This document shows positions 8,892 through 20,110 of a stretch of DNA of 64,000 nucleotides, piece after piece. The DNA comes from Chachezhania antarctica (GTDB taxonomy: Bacteria > Pseudomonadota > Alphaproteobacteria > Rhodobacterales > Rhodobacteraceae), in assembly GCF_003646465.1 (NCBI RefSeq), contig NZ_QZEX01000008.1, positions 124,001 through 188,000 on the forward strand, given 5' to 3'. The translations under genes and the position numbers were made by a program. Position 1 is the first letter of the stretch; every line of letters begins with the position of its first letter. A model generated the notes under the pieces. The model was given only the letters and a program-made list of their open reading frames with translations, ran no database searches and was not told the origin of the DNA.

Positions 8892-10430
8892 ATGGGTATC
8901 CAAGCAGCAGAGATTTCTGCGATCCTGAAAGACCAAATCAAGAATTTTGGCCAGGAAGCCGAGGTCGCTGAAGTCGGCCACGTGCTGAGCGTCGGTGACG
9001 GGATTGCCCGGGTCTATGGCCTCGACAATGTCCAGGCCGGCGAGATGGTCGAATTTCCCGGTGGCATCATGGGGATGGCACTGAACCTTGAAGCCGACAA
9101 CGTCGGCGTCGTGATCTTCGGGTCCGACCGCGACATCGGCGAAGGCGATACGGTCAAGCGCACGAACTCGATCGTGAGCGTGCCGATCGGCGAGGAACTC
9201 CTGGGCCGCGTCGTCGACGCCCTGGGCAACCCGATCGACGGCAAGGGCCCGATCAATGCCAAGGCGACCGGCGTGGCCGACGTCAAGGCGCCGGGCATCA
9301 TCCCGCGTAAATCGGTGCACGAGCCGATGGCGACGGGCCTGAAATCGGTCGACGCCATGATCCCGATCGGCCGCGGCCAGCGGGAACTGATCATCGGCGA
9401 CCGTCAGACCGGCAAGACCGCCCTGGCGCTCGACACGATCCTGAACCAGAAAAGCTACAACGACGCCGCGGGCGACGATGAATCGAAGAAGCTCTACTGC
9501 ATCTACGTTGCCGTGGGTCAGAAGCGTTCGACCGTTGCCCAGCTGGTCAAGAAGTTGGAAGAAACCGGCGCGATGGCCTATTCCATCGTCGTCGCTGCAA
9601 CGGCGTCCGAACCGGCGCCGATGCAGTACCTGGCGCCCTACACCGCCACCGCGATGGGCGAATTCTTCCGCGACAACGGCCGCCACGGCCTGATGATCTA
9701 CGATGACCTGTCCAAGCAGGCCGTTGCCTATCGTCAGATGTCGCTGCTGCTGCGCCGTCCGCCGGGGCGTGAAGCCTATCCGGGTGACGTTTTCTACCTG
9801 CACTCCCGCCTGCTGGAGCGTTCGGCGAAGATGAACGAAGATTTCGGCGCAGGTTCGCTGACGGCCCTGCCGGTCATCGAAACCCAGGGCGGCGACGTTT
9901 CGGCGTTCATCCCGACCAACGTGATCTCGATCACTGACGGCCAGATCTTCCTTGAAACCGACCTGTTCTTCCAGGGTATCCGCCCGGCCGTGAACACCGG
10001 TCTGTCGGTGTCGCGTGTGGGCTCCTCGGCCCAGACCGACTCGATGAAATCGGTGGCCGGCCCGGTGAAACTGGAACTGGCGCAGTACCGCGAAATGGCG
10101 GCCTTCGCCCAGTTCGGGTCCGACCTCGACGCGTCGACCCAGCAGCTTCTGAACCGCGGCTCGCGCCTGACGGAACTGATGAAGCAGCCGCAGTATTCGC
10201 CGCTGACCAACGCCGAAATCGTCTGCGTGATCTTCGCCGGCACCAACGGCTTCCTCGACAAGCTGCCTGTCAACCAGGTCGGCAAGTTCGAAGCCGGTCT
10301 GCTGGCGCACCTGCGCGGCAAGCGGAAGGACATTCTTGAGTGGATCACCAAGGACGATCCGAAGATCAAGGGTGATGCAGCCGACAAGCTGAAGGACGCC
10401 ATCCAAGAATTCGCGTCGACCTTCGGATAA
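8892..10430 (+). CDS. atpA: F1 ATP synthase subunit alpha
   Basis: This 512-residue alpha subunit is full length. It carries the P-loop GDRQTGKT, the motif ILNQKSYND and the conserved [17 protein letters not shown] near residue 370, the family signature. It forms the alpha3beta3 hexamer with AtpD and contributes the arginine finger to the catalytic sites. It starts with no gap after atpH, suggesting translational coupling, and atpG follows after 13 bases with GGAG as ribosome-binding site. Confidence 0.98.
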   Translation: MGIQAAEISAILKDQIKNFGQEAEVAEVGHVLSVGDGIARVYGLDNVQAGEMVEFPGGIMGMALNLEADNVGVVIFGSDRDIGEGDTVKRTNSIVSVPIGEELLGRVVDALGNPIDGKGPINAKATGVADVKAPGIIPRKSVHEPMATGLKSVDAMIPIGRGQRELIIGDRQTGKTALALDTILNQKSYNDAAGDDESKKLYCIYVAVGQKRSTVAQLVKKLEETGAMAYSIVVAATASEPAPMQYLAPYTATAMGEFFRDNGRHGLMIYDDLSKQAVAYRQMSLLLRRPPGREAYPGDVFYLHSRLLERSAKMNEDFGAGSLTALPVIETQGGDVSAFIPTNVISITDGQIFLETDLFFQGIRPAVNTGLSVSRVGSSAQTDSMKSVAGPVKLELAQYREMAAFAQFGSDLDASTQQLLNRGSRLTELMKQPQYSPLTNAEIVCVIFAGTNGFLDKLPVNQVGKFEAGLLAHLRGKRKDILEWITKDDPKIKGDAADKLKDAIQEFASTFG

Positions 10431-10443
10431 AAAGGAGACGGCA

Positions 10444-11322
10444 ATGCCCAGTCTCAAGGACCTGAAAATGCGGATCGAGTCGGTCAAGTCGACCCGCAAG
10501 ATCACCAAGGCCATGCAGATGGTCGCGGCGGCCAAGCTCCGTCGTGCCCAGGAAGCGGCAGAAGATTCGCGCCCTTACACGGAGCGTTTCAACGCGGTGA
10601 TGGCGGGCCTGGCGGCCTCGGTCGGCGATAGCGACAGCGCGCCCAGGCTTCTGCGCGGCACGGGGAGCGACCAGACACACCTGCTGGTCGTCCTCACGGC
10701 CGAGCGTGGCCTGTGCGGCGGCTTCAACTCGAACATCGCCCGCATGGCGCGTCTGACGATCAACAAGCTGGTTGCCGAAGGCAAGACAGTGAAGATCCTG
10801 ACCGTCGGCAAGAAGGGCCGCGATGCGCTGCGCCGGGATTACGGCAAGTACTTCGTGGGCCATGTCGACCTGAGCGAGGTCAAGCGCGTGGCGTATGTCA
10901 ACGCGCAGGAGGTCGCCCAGGACATCCTTTCGCGTTTCGACGCGGAAGAATTCGACGTCGCAACGATGTTCTATTCTCAGTTCGTCAACGTCGTGACCCA
11001 GATCCCGACCGAACAGCAGATCATTCCGGCCGCCTACGACATGCCGGAAGGTGAGGAAGCCTCGACCGCGCTCTATGATTACGAGCCCACGGAAGAAGCG
11101 ATCCTGGCTGACCTGCTGCCGCGCGGTATCGCCACGCAGATCTTCGCCGCTCTGCTGGAAAACGGGGCGTCCGAACAAGGTGCGCGCATGTCCGCCATGG
11201 ACAACGCAACCCGGAACGCGGGCGAGATGATCGAAAAGCTGACGATCGAATACAACCGGTCGCGTCAGGCCGTCATCACCAACGAGCTGATCGAGATCAT
11301 CTCGGGGGCCGAGGCGCTCTGA
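10444..11322 (+). CDS. atpG: F1 ATP synthase subunit gamma
   Basis: This 292-residue gamma subunit forms the central rotor shaft of F1. It has the N-terminal [20 protein letters not shown] coiled-coil helix, [13 protein letters not shown], and the C-terminal helix ending [22 protein letters not shown], all diagnostic. The TGA stop shares one base with the ATG of the next gene (11322), which is not an ATP synthase subunit. Confidence 0.98.
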   Translation: MPSLKDLKMRIESVKSTRKITKAMQMVAAAKLRRAQEAAEDSRPYTERFNAVMAGLAASVGDSDSAPRLLRGTGSDQTHLLVVLTAERGLCGGFNSNIARMARLTINKLVAEGKTVKILTVGKKGRDALRRDYGKYFVGHVDLSEVKRVAYVNAQEVAQDILSRFDAEEFDVATMFYSQFVNVVTQIPTEQQIIPAAYDMPEGEEASTALYDYEPTEEAILADLLPRGIATQIFAALLENGASEQGARMSAMDNATRNAGEMIEKLTIEYNRSRQAVITNELIEIISGAEAL

Positions 11323-12326
11323 TGCTGGACGCGGGCAACAACCCTCTTCCCGGCATGCCACATGTCGAGTCACCTCTCTTCGAGAGGTGGCTTTCGACGG
11401 CTGGGCTGACGCCGGACGAGGAACGGATCGCCCGCGATCTGAACGTGAAGGGCTTCGCCGTCATCGACTTTCCCGTCGATGATTTCGATTCCATGGCGGA
11501 CGAGCTGCTTGCCGACCTGAAGACCAAGAAGCAGTTCGCGGACGTGGCAAAGATCGGCCCGGACAGCCCGGCAGAGCCGGGCGGCCGGATCGGGAACTAT
11601 ACCGAAAACGCCCATGTCCGCGAGATCGCCTGCAACCAGAAGGTTCTGGACCTGCTGTCGAAGCTCTACGGCCGTCGTGCGTTCCCATTCCAGACGCTGA
11701 ACTTCGCGATGGGTACCCAGCAGCATTACCATTCCGACAGCGTGCATTTCTCGTCCGTGCCGGAACGGTTCATGTGCGGTGTCTGGGTTGCGCTGGAAGA
11801 TATCGGCCCGGACCAGGGGCCGCTTGTCTACTATCCCGGGTCGCACAAGTGGCCGATCCTGTATTTCGACCAGCTTGGCATCGGCCTGGGCCACAAGCGC
11901 AGCCGTCCGGCGCAGGAGTTCTACCACGACGCCTGGACGGCCTACGTGGAAGCCAACGGGGTGGAGCCGGAGTACTTCCATGCCAAGAAGGGGCAGGCGC
12001 TGATCTGGGCGGCGAACCTTCTGCACGGCGGTATCACCCATAACGACCACACGAAGACCCGCTGGTCGCAGGTCACGCACTACTATTTCGACGATTGCTG
12101 CTACGTCGTTCCGATGCGGTCGAACCCGCGCATGAACAGGATGTTCATTCGTGAAGGCGTGACCGACATCTCGACAGGCGAGGTTATCGAGAACAAGTAT
12201 TTCGGCCATCCCGCAACGGATGAGCTGCCGCCCGCACCGACGGTCGGCGGGGCCATCAGCTACCAGATCGAAACCTATTTTCGGCGCCGCAAAGTGAAGA
12301 AGTTCGCCCGCACTTTGGCGTCGTAA
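11322..12326 (+). CDS. phytanoyl-CoA dioxygenase (PhyH) family protein
   Basis: This 334-residue protein has the double-stranded beta-helix signature of Fe(II)/2-oxoglutarate dioxygenases. The iron triad is His137-x-Asp139 (YHSDSVHF) and His235 (LLHGG), and Arg247 is at the usual place for binding 2-oxoglutarate. All key residues are kept, so an active oxygenase is likely; the substrate is unknown. The gene lies inside the ATP synthase operon. Its ATG overlaps the atpG stop (TGATG) and atpD follows 54 bases later, so it is almost certainly co-transcribed and translationally coupled. An F1 operon does not need such an enzyme. It may act on a lipid, a small molecule or a protein, or link 2-oxoglutarate or oxygen status to the operon; this is inference. 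Confidence 0.88.
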   Translation: MLDAGNNPLPGMPHVESPLFERWLSTAGLTPDEERIARDLNVKGFAVIDFPVDDFDSMADELLADLKTKKQFADVAKIGPDSPAEPGGRIGNYTENAHVREIACNQKVLDLLSKLYGRRAFPFQTLNFAMGTQQHYHSDSVHFSSVPERFMCGVWVALEDIGPDQGPLVYYPGSHKWPILYFDQLGIGLGHKRSRPAQEFYHDAWTAYVEANGVEPEYFHAKKGQALIWAANLLHGGITHNDHTKTRWSQVTHYYFDDCCYVVPMRSNPRMNRMFIREGVTDISTGEVIENKYFGHPATDELPPAPTVGGAISYQIETYFRRRKVKKFARTLAS

Positions 12327-13805
<1,479 letters not shown>

Positions 13806-13817
13806 GGAGCAGGCCTG

Positions 13818-14234
13818 ATGGCAGACACGATGCAATTCGATCTCGTCAGCCCCGAGCGGCGCCTCGCGTCGCTCAAGGCCACGATGGTCGAGCTTCCGGC
13901 GACCGAGGGGCGGATGACGGCAATGCCCAATCACATGCCGCTCATCACCACTCTCCGCCCCGGCCTTGTGAAGGTCGAAGGGCCGGAAGGCACGCTGGAA
14001 TACCTGATCACCGGCGGCTTCGCCGAGATCAACGAAGATGCGATGTCGGTGCTGGCCGAGCAGGCCACGCCGGTGGACGAAGTGAACCGTTCGCATATCG
14101 ATGAACTGGTCGCCGACGCGCGCGCCAAGCTGGAAGCGGCCAAGGCCTCGCCCGATGCCCATCACGGGCTGGTTGACGACGCGGCCAAGCTTCTCGCCGA
14201 CATGGAAGCCCTTGGCGACCACATGCGCCTTTAA
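13818..14234 (+). CDS. atpC: F1 ATP synthase subunit epsilon
   Basis: This 138-residue epsilon subunit has an N-terminal beta-sandwich ([29 protein letters not shown]) and a short C-terminal helical part. It is part of the rotor and a possible inhibitor of ATP hydrolysis. It is the last gene of the operon and is followed by a strong terminator 35 bases downstream. Confidence 0.96.
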   Translation: MADTMQFDLVSPERRLASLKATMVELPATEGRMTAMPNHMPLITTLRPGLVKVEGPEGTLEYLITGGFAEINEDAMSVLAEQATPVDEVNRSHIDELVADARAKLEAAKASPDAHHGLVDDAAKLLADMEALGDHMRL

Positions 14235-14268
14235 GCCAGCGTTCAAGGCGGTTATGCAACACCAGTGA

Positions 14269-14300
14269 AAACCGGCCCCTTTGCGGGGCCGGTTTGTTTT
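14269..14300 (+). terminator. terminator of the atp operon
   Basis: A perfect 11-bp stem (AAACCGGCCCC, 14269-14279, with 14285-14295), a TTTGC loop and a trailing GTTTT: a classic intrinsic terminator. Confidence 0.9.
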
Positions 14301-14356
14301 GTTCCCGACCCGCGAAGCAGGGGCGGGGGATCTTGTACGAATGACGGGCAGTGCGC

Positions 14357-14707
14357 ATGCAGCGTTTCAGCAACCATCTGATGGGTGTCGATCAGGGCGA
14401 CGTTCAGCTCTTTTCAGATTTCGAAGATGACGGGCCGATGTGGCGCGGGACGGGCGCGCGTGCGCGCATCGTTCCGGTCAGATTCTCTGCGCGCTACCGC
14501 CATCCACCGGTGGTGCATGTGTCGATCTCGCTTTGGGACATCGACACGAAATCGTCGGTCCGGGCCGATATCAGGGCCGAGAACATCACCGAAACCGGTT
14601 TCGACCTGGTGTTCCGCACATGGTCCGACACCCGTGTCGCCCGCGCGCGCGGTGCGTGGATGTCCATCGGTGAACTCCCGCACGCGGACAATTGGGAGCT
14701 TTACTGA
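14357..14707 (+). CDS. H-type lectin domain protein
   Basis: This 116-residue protein (MQRFSNHLMGVDQGD...) is almost entirely one H-type lectin-like domain. RARIVPVRFSARYRHPPVVHVSISLWDID and ITETGFDLVFRTWSDTRVARARGAWMSIGE match the family pattern of short beta strands ending in a Trp-containing motif. H-type lectins are best known from invertebrate GalNAc-binding agglutinins. No signal peptide is visible, so the site of action is unclear. It starts just after the atp terminator and converges with the zinc-ribbon gene. A GTG start two codons upstream is possible. Confidence 0.75.
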   Translation: MQRFSNHLMGVDQGDVQLFSDFEDDGPMWRGTGARARIVPVRFSARYRHPPVVHVSISLWDIDTKSSVRADIRAENITETGFDLVFRTWSDTRVARARGAWMSIGELPHADNWELY

Positions 14708-14715
14708 CCTTCGGA

Positions 14716-15429
14716 TCAGTCGATGCCCAGGAAATCCCTGACAGACCTGACCGCGGCCTCCAGTGTCGGTTCGATGGCCAGATACCATTGGCCCAGCAGC
14801 CCCCGAACGGCATCCACGCCGCCGACATAACCGTCAAGCGCCGGCTCGGCCCAGGGCAGTCTGTCCGTGATGCTGTCGGCATTCGCGTAAAGCAACACCA
14901 GCCCGACCGCGATCAGCACCGCCAGCGCCATGCCGCGCGCAAAGCTCGAGCCCTCCTGCGCGGGCGCGGTCGGGGTGACCGGCGGCAGATCCTTGCGTGT
15001 CGTCGTCCCGTCACCGATCTCGGGCAGCAGGTCACGGCGCGAACGGGGCGCGGACGTGCGCCGCTGTCCGGCATGTGTGCTGTCCAGTGCCAGTTCGGGC
15101 TGGCTTTCGACCGGCGCGCGCGCTTCGGCTGCTCTCAGCCGTGCTTCGCGCCGGGCTTCTTCCTGAAGGATCTCGGTGATCGCCGGGTCAAGGTCCCGCG
15201 CGCCGGCGTCGCCCCGCACCTGCGTCCAGTCGCCTTCCTCGAGCGGCGACCCTTCGGAGGCCTCGTCATCGCTTTCCAGATCGACCGCCGGGGCGGTCGG
15301 ACCGCTGTCGGGATGAGCCTGGAACCACGTTTCCTCGCAGTTCGAACACTGCACATCCCGCCCTTCGGCCGGAATGACATCATCGGGGATCTCGTACTGT
15401 GCGCCGCAATTCGGACATGTCAGGCGCAT
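14716..15429 (-). CDS. zinc-ribbon (MJ0042-type) single-pass membrane protein
   Basis: The 237-residue product starts with a four-cysteine zinc ribbon, CPNCGAQYEIPDD ... CSNCEETW. A long acidic, low-complexity linker follows (about 35-155), then one transmembrane helix (about 163-183, ALAVLIAVGLVLLYAN) and a C-terminal segment of about 50 residues. This architecture is common in alphaproteobacteria and its function is not established. It lies divergent from ftsE with a 176-bp gap. Confidence 0.8.
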   Translation of the reverse strand: MRLTCPNCGAQYEIPDDVIPAEGRDVQCSNCEETWFQAHPDSGPTAPAVDLESDDEASEGSPLEEGDWTQVRGDAGARDLDPAITEILQEEARREARLRAAEARAPVESQPELALDSTHAGQRRTSAPRSRRDLLPEIGDGTTTRKDLPPVTPTAPAQEGSSFARGMALAVLIAVGLVLLYANADSITDRLPWAEPALDGYVGGVDAVRGLLGQWYLAIEPTLEAAVRSVRDFLGID

Positions 15430-15605
15430 GAGGCCCCCCGCTTATCGATACCTCCGGACCCGCTGCCGGCTCCGAAGCAATAGGATAGAAACTCCGCCGT
15501 CGGCAAGAAAGGGGCAATCGCAAGCCGCGGCCATGTGTGGCCCCATTGAAACCCGAAAGGCACTCAGGCAGAACCGGCCCGGTGGCGGGATCGGAAAGGG
15601 ACGTC

Positions 15606-16286
15606 GTGATCGAACTGGAAAATGTGGCCTACAGCTATGGCGACGGGGAACTGTTGGCCGACGTGTCCGTCGTCCTTGCGCCGGGGTCGTTCCACTTCCT
15701 GACGGGGCCGTCGGGCGCCGGAAAGACGACGATCCTGAACCTGTGCACCGGCATCCTCTCGCCGACGTCCGGGCGGGCGCGGGCCTTCGGCGCGGATTTC
15801 GCGGCGCTCGACCGTGACGACATGGCCCTGATCCGGCGCCGGATCGGAATCGTGCACCAGGATTGCCGGTTTCTCGATCACCTGAGCGTGGCCGAGAACA
15901 TCGCCCTGCCGCTGACCGTCGCCGGCCGTGGGCGCGAAGCGCAGCACGGGCAGGATCTGCAGGAACTGATGGCGTGGTGCGGGCTGACCGACCGGGCCAA
16001 TGCGCGACCGCCGGAACTGTCGGGTGGGGAACGCCAGCGGGCGGCCCTTGCGCGCGCGGTGATCATGTCGCCCGACGTGATCCTTGCGGACGAACCCACC
16101 GGCAATGTCGACTGGGAGATGTCGCAGCGCCTGCTGACGCTGCTGGTGCAACTGAACCAGATGGGCAAGACCATCCTGATCGCCACCCACGATCTGAACC
16201 TGATCCGCGCCGCGAAAAGCCAGATCCAGACCCGCGTCCTGCGCATCGCCGGGCGGCGCCTGCAACTGGCGGGGGCAGCCCTGTGA
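15606..16286 (+). CDS. ftsE: cell division ATP-binding protein FtsE
   Basis: This 226-residue ABC ATPase has Walker A GPSGAGKTT, Q-loop GIVHQDCRFL, signature LSGGERQRAALARA, Walker B VILADEPTGNVD and the switch His in ATHDLN. The start GTG 15606 is preceded by GGAAAGGG. FtsE energises FtsX to activate periplasmic peptidoglycan hydrolases during division. Its TGA overlaps the ftsX GTG start. Confidence 0.93.
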   Translation: MIELENVAYSYGDGELLADVSVVLAPGSFHFLTGPSGAGKTTILNLCTGILSPTSGRARAFGADFAALDRDDMALIRRRIGIVHQDCRFLDHLSVAENIALPLTVAGRGREAQHGQDLQELMAWCGLTDRANARPPELSGGERQRAALARAVIMSPDVILADEPTGNVDWEMSQRLLTLLVQLNQMGKTILIATHDLNLIRAAKSQIQTRVLRIAGRRLQLAGAAL

Positions 16287-17182
16287 TCCGCGCATGGTTC
16301 CTTCGCATCGTTCTGGGCGACGCCCAGGCCGACCGCATCGTGCCGCCCAGCGGGCACACGGCTTTGCTGACGCTCTTTGCCTCGGGCGCGATGGCGTTCC
16401 TTGCGGTCTTCGCACTGGCGCTGTCCGTCGCCTCGACCCGGCTGTCGGACCGCTGGGCCACCGAACTGGCCGGCAGCGCGACCCTGCGCATCGCGGGGCA
16501 GGGTGACGCACGTGCCGAACAGACGGCCCGCGCGCTGGAGATCCTGTCCCAGACCCCCGGCATCGCCCGCGCCCGCGCCCTCAGCGAGGAGGAGCAGACA
16601 GCCCTTCTCGCGCCGTGGTTCGGTGCTGGTCTTCCGGTCGAAACGCTGCCCCTGCCGCAGCTGGTCGAGATCATTGCCGACGATCCCCCCTATGACCTGA
16701 CGGGCCTCCGCCTGCGTCTGGAGGCCGAGGTGCCGGATGCCGTGCTCGACGACCACGGCCGCTGGCGGGAGCCGCTGGTGGCCGCTGCGGGCTCTCTCTG
16801 GCGGGTGGGGATGTTGTCGCTGCTGCTGATCGGCGGGACCATGGCCGCGATGATCACGCTGGCAGCCTATGCCGCGCTGTCCGCCAATGCGCAGGTGATA
16901 TCCGTCCTGCGGCTGGTCGGTGCGCAGGACACCTATATCGCGGGCGCCTTTGTCCGCCGTTTCACGCTGCGCGCGTTGTTCGGCGCCATCCTTGGCACCG
17001 CGCTTGGCGTGGGCGTCCTGCTTTTGATGCCGTCAGCCGGGCCGGTGGACAGTGTCCTGTCTGGGCTGGGGTTTAGCGGGGCAGGGTGGCTCTGGTTGCT
17101 GGTGATCCCGATCCTGGCGGCTGCGGTGGCGATGTTTGCCACCATGGCAGCGGCCCGCGCACGATTGCGGAGCCTGTCGTGA
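16283..17182 (+). CDS. ftsX: cell division protein FtsX
   Basis: This 299-residue permease partner of FtsE has four transmembrane segments: one after the N-terminal basic region (about 27-55), then three near 180-200, 220-250 and 265-290. A periplasmic domain of about 120 residues lies between TM1 and TM2. The start GTG 16283 overlaps the ftsE stop (GTGA), so the two are translationally coupled. The sequence after the second segment (AYAALSANAQVISVLRLVGAQDTYIAGAFV broken across helices) is typical of FtsX. Confidence 0.9.
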   Translation: MIRAWFLRIVLGDAQADRIVPPSGHTALLTLFASGAMAFLAVFALALSVASTRLSDRWATELAGSATLRIAGQGDARAEQTARALEILSQTPGIARARALSEEEQTALLAPWFGAGLPVETLPLPQLVEIIADDPPYDLTGLRLRLEAEVPDAVLDDHGRWREPLVAAAGSLWRVGMLSLLLIGGTMAAMITLAAYAALSANAQVISVLRLVGAQDTYIAGAFVRRFTLRALFGAILGTALGVGVLLLMPSAGPVDSVLSGLGFSGAGWLWLLVIPILAAAVAMFATMAAARARLRSLS

Positions 17183-17898
17183 CCGTGCTCCGCTGGCTTC
17201 GCTCGGTGGTCTTCACGCTGCAGATGTTCCTCGCGATGGGCGTTCTGGGCGTGGTCTTCCTGCCGCTGGCGCTGCTGTCGCGGGGGGCTGCGCGACTGGC
17301 GGCGATGTTGTTCTGCCGCTGGGTGTTCCTGACCGCCCGCTGGCTGCTGGGAATCCGCACCGAATGGCGCGGACCGGTGCCCACCGGCGATGTTCTGATC
17401 GCGGCCAAGCACCAATCGTTCCTTGACGTGATGATGCTGTTCTCGGTCCTGCCCAACGTGCGCTTCGTGATGAAGAAGGAACTGGTCCGCACCCCGGTCT
17501 TCGGCTTCTACGCCATGCGCATCGGCTGCATCGCCATTGACCGCAAGCGCGGCAATGCCGGCATGGCCCGCATGGTCAGGAAGGCGCTGGAAGACGACGG
17601 CGGACAGCTGGTCATCTACCCCCAGGGCACCCGCGTCTCGCCGGGCGCCACCGCGTCCTACCGGCCGGGCGTCGCCGTGCTGTATGAAGCGATGGACGTA
17701 CCATGCGTGCCCGTGGCCACGAATGCGGGCCTCGTCTGGCCCCGCAGCGGTCTTGCGCGTTACCCGGGCCGGGCGGTTGTCGAATTTCTTGAACCGATCG
17801 CGCCGGGCCTGGAAAAGCGTGAGATCCTGACCGAGATCGAAACCCGGGTCGAAGCCGCGTCAAACGCGCTGATGGAGGAACCACATGGACTTCGTTGA
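17179..17898 (+). CDS. plsC: 1-acyl-sn-glycerol-3-phosphate acyltransferase (PlsC family)
   Basis: This 239-residue membrane acyltransferase has the HX4D catalytic motif in KHQSFLD, the substrate motif FVMKKELVRTPVFG, IGCIAIDRK and YPQGTRVSPG. An N-terminal hydrophobic stretch anchors it. It would add the second acyl chain to lysophosphatidic acid in phospholipid synthesis. The GTG start at 17179 overlaps the ftsX stop, so it is coupled to ftsEX. Its 3' end overlaps the next gene by 14 bases. Confidence 0.9.
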   Translation: MTVLRWLRSVVFTLQMFLAMGVLGVVFLPLALLSRGAARLAAMLFCRWVFLTARWLLGIRTEWRGPVPTGDVLIAAKHQSFLDVMMLFSVLPNVRFVMKKELVRTPVFGFYAMRIGCIAIDRKRGNAGMARMVRKALEDDGGQLVIYPQGTRVSPGATASYRPGVAVLYEAMDVPCVPVATNAGLVWPRSGLARYPGRAVVEFLEPIAPGLEKREILTEIETRVEAASNALMEEPHGLR

Positions 17899-18490
17899 GG
17901 ATATCGAGACGCTTGAGACGCTCTACGGCGCCGTGCCCAAAGCGGCGCAGGTCAAGGTCACGCCCTGCCTGACCGACACGTACAGGCGCTGGATCATGGC
18001 CTCGCGCTTCTCCGTGTTGTCGACCGTCGGTCCCGAAGGCACCGACGGCAGCCCGCGCGGCGACGAAGGCCCGGTGGTGACAGAGCTTGATCCCTATACG
18101 CTCGCCATGCCGGACTGGCACGGCAACAACCGTATGGACAGCCTGCGCAACATCGTCCGGGACGGGCGCGTGTCGCTGATGTTCATGGTGGCCGGCTCGA
18201 CCACGGCGGTGCGGGTGAACGGCACGGCGAAACTGACGACCGACGAGGCCCTGCGCGCGCGGTTCGAGCACAAGGGCCGTCTGCCCGCCACGGTCATCGT
18301 GATCGCGATTTCCGAGGTCTATGCCCAATGCGCCCGTGCGCTGATCCGATCCGAGCTGTGGACCACGGACGATCAGAGCGCAGGCCTGCCCACGCCTGGA
18401 GAGATCCTGGCCGACGCCACCCAAGGCGCGGAAGGCGGCGAGGCCTATGACAGGGCCTGGCCCGCACGCGCCGCGACGTCGATGTGGTGA
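17885..18490 (+). CDS. pyridoxamine 5'-phosphate oxidase (PPOX) family FMN protein
   Basis: This 201-residue protein has the split-barrel flavin-binding pattern. SRFSVLSTVGPEGTDGSPRGDEG, LAMPDWHGNNRMDSLRNIVRDGRVSLMF and VRVNGTA together resemble the FMN-dependent PPOX subfamily also seen in MSMEG_1061-like proteins. The true reaction is unknown; relatives reduce or oxidise small molecules using FMN or F420. It overlaps plsC and is the last gene of the ftsE run. A strong hairpin follows. Confidence 0.8.
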   Translation: MDFVEDIETLETLYGAVPKAAQVKVTPCLTDTYRRWIMASRFSVLSTVGPEGTDGSPRGDEGPVVTELDPYTLAMPDWHGNNRMDSLRNIVRDGRVSLMFMVAGSTTAVRVNGTAKLTTDEALRARFEHKGRLPATVIVIAISEVYAQCARALIRSELWTTDDQSAGLPTPGEILADATQGAEGGEAYDRAWPARAATSMW

Positions 18491-18521
18491 TTCAATAGAT
18501 CGCCTGACCGGGGCGAGGCAT

Positions 18522-18547
18522 GGAAGGCCTTTGCGTAAAGGCCTTCC
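18522..18547. terminator. bidirectional hairpin
   Basis: A perfect 11-bp stem (GGAAGGCCTTT, 18522-18532, with AAAGGCCTTCC, 18537-18547) with a GCGT loop lies between the convergent ends of the PPOX gene and lpd. Confidence 0.8.
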
Positions 18548-18559
18548 CGCGCCCGGATT

Positions 18560-19948
18560 CTACGAGTGGATCGGGCCGTCACCGCAGGCCAGCGCCGCTT
18601 CCCGCACGGCTTCCGACAGGGTCGGGTGTGCGTGGCAGGTCAGGGCCAGGTCCTCGGCGGCGGCGCCGAATTCCATGGCGACGCAGATCTCGTGGATCAG
18701 CTCGCCCGCGTTGGGCCCAAGGATATGCGCGCCCAGGATACGGTCGGTTTCCTTGTCGACGAGGATCTTCACGAACCCTTCCGCCGCCAGCATCGCCTTC
18801 GCGCGACCGTTGCCCATGAAGTTGAACTTGCCGACCTTGTATTCCTTGCCCGCTTCCTTCAGCGATTCCTCGGTCTCGCCCACGTTGGCGACTTCCGGCG
18901 AGGTATAGATCACGCCCGGGATCACGCCGTAATTCACGTGCCCGTGCTTGCCGGCCACCTGTTCGGCGGCTGCCATGCCCTCGTCCTCGGCCTTGTGGGC
19001 CAGCATCGGGCCCTCGATGCAATCGCCGATCGCGTAGATGCCCTTGACGTTGGTCTGCCAGTCCTTGCCCACCGCGATCTGCCCGCGCTTCGTCATCTCG
19101 ACACCCAGCGCATCCAGTCCCAGCCCGTCGGTGTAGGGTTTGCGCCCGGTCGCCACCAGCACCGTGTCGGCCTCCAGCGTGTGTTCGCTGTCGTCCTTCT
19201 TCAGCTTGTAGCTGACGGTCACGCCCTTCTTGCCAACCTCGGTCTTCTGGACGGCGGCGCCCATGATGAAGTCCATGCCCTGCTTCTTCAGCGTCCGCTG
19301 GAAGGTGCGTTGAATTTCGCCATCCATGCCCGGTGTCACGACGTCGAGGTACTCGATGACCGTCACCTCCGACCCCAGGCGCTTGTAGACGCTTCCCAGT
19401 TCCAGCCCGATCACGCCGGCGCCGATCACGACCAGCTTGCCCGGAACCTTGCCCAGTTCCAGCGCGCCGGTCGACGTCACGACCTTCTTCTCGTCCACCT
19501 CGACGCCCGGCAGCGATGCCGGTTCCGAACCCGATGCGATGATGATGTTTTTGGCCTCGTAGACGTCGTCACCCACCTTGACCTTGCCGGCCTCGGGGAT
19601 CGTGGCCCAGCCCTTCAGCCAGTCGATCTTGTTCTTCTTGAACAGGAACTCGATGCCCTTGGTGTTCTGTTCGACGACGTCATCCTTGAAGCCCAGCATC
19701 TTCGCCCAGTCGACCTTCGGCTTGCCGCCCATCAGGCCCATGGTTTCGAAATTCGCCTCGGCCTCGTGCAGCATGTGGGTGGAGTGCAGCAGCGCCTTCG
19801 ACGGGATACAGCCGATGTTCAGGCAGGTCCCGCCGAGCGTCTCGCGCCCTTCGACACAAGCGGTCTTCAGACCCAGTTGCGCGCAGCGGATCGCGCAGAC
19901 ATAGCCGCCGGGGCCGGAACCGATGACGATAACGTCGTAGCTGGACAT
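18560..19948 (-). CDS. lpd: dihydrolipoyl dehydrogenase (E3)
   Basis: This 462-residue flavoprotein disulfide reductase has the FAD motif [17 protein letters not shown], the redox disulfide [13 protein letters not shown], the NAD motif [12 protein letters not shown] and the C-terminal His-Glu pair in [14 protein letters not shown]. It reoxidises the lipoyl groups of 2-oxo acid dehydrogenases. Its place in the suc cluster points to the 2-oxoglutarate complex, though it may serve others. A 162-bp gap to the upstream phospholipase D-like gene can hold its own promoter. The ribosome-binding site AAGGAG lies before ATG. Confidence 0.96.
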   Translation of the reverse strand: MSSYDVIVIGSGPGGYVCAIRCAQLGLKTACVEGRETLGGTCLNIGCIPSKALLHSTHMLHEAEANFETMGLMGGKPKVDWAKMLGFKDDVVEQNTKGIEFLFKKNKIDWLKGWATIPEAGKVKVGDDVYEAKNIIIASGSEPASLPGVEVDEKKVVTSTGALELGKVPGKLVVIGAGVIGLELGSVYKRLGSEVTVIEYLDVVTPGMDGEIQRTFQRTLKKQGMDFIMGAAVQKTEVGKKGVTVSYKLKKDDSEHTLEADTVLVATGRKPYTDGLGLDALGVEMTKRGQIAVGKDWQTNVKGIYAIGDCIEGPMLAHKAEDEGMAAAEQVAGKHGHVNYGVIPGVIYTSPEVANVGETEESLKEAGKEYKVGKFNFMGNGRAKAMLAAEGFVKILVDKETDRILGAHILGPNAGELIHEICVAMEFGAAAEDLALTCHAHPTLSEAVREAALACGDGPIHS

Positions 19949-20110
19949 AGGTTACTCCTTTGACATCGCGGGCAGGGCGAAAATGGTGGTGTCAGGCCGC
20001 GCACCCTGCGCGGCCCTTGGATTTCCCCGAGCATTCCCCCAAGGCATAGAGGATCGGCTTGGGCAGATAAACCCGGGTGCGCCCCCCCGGCCAGACATGT
20101 CGGCCATGCA

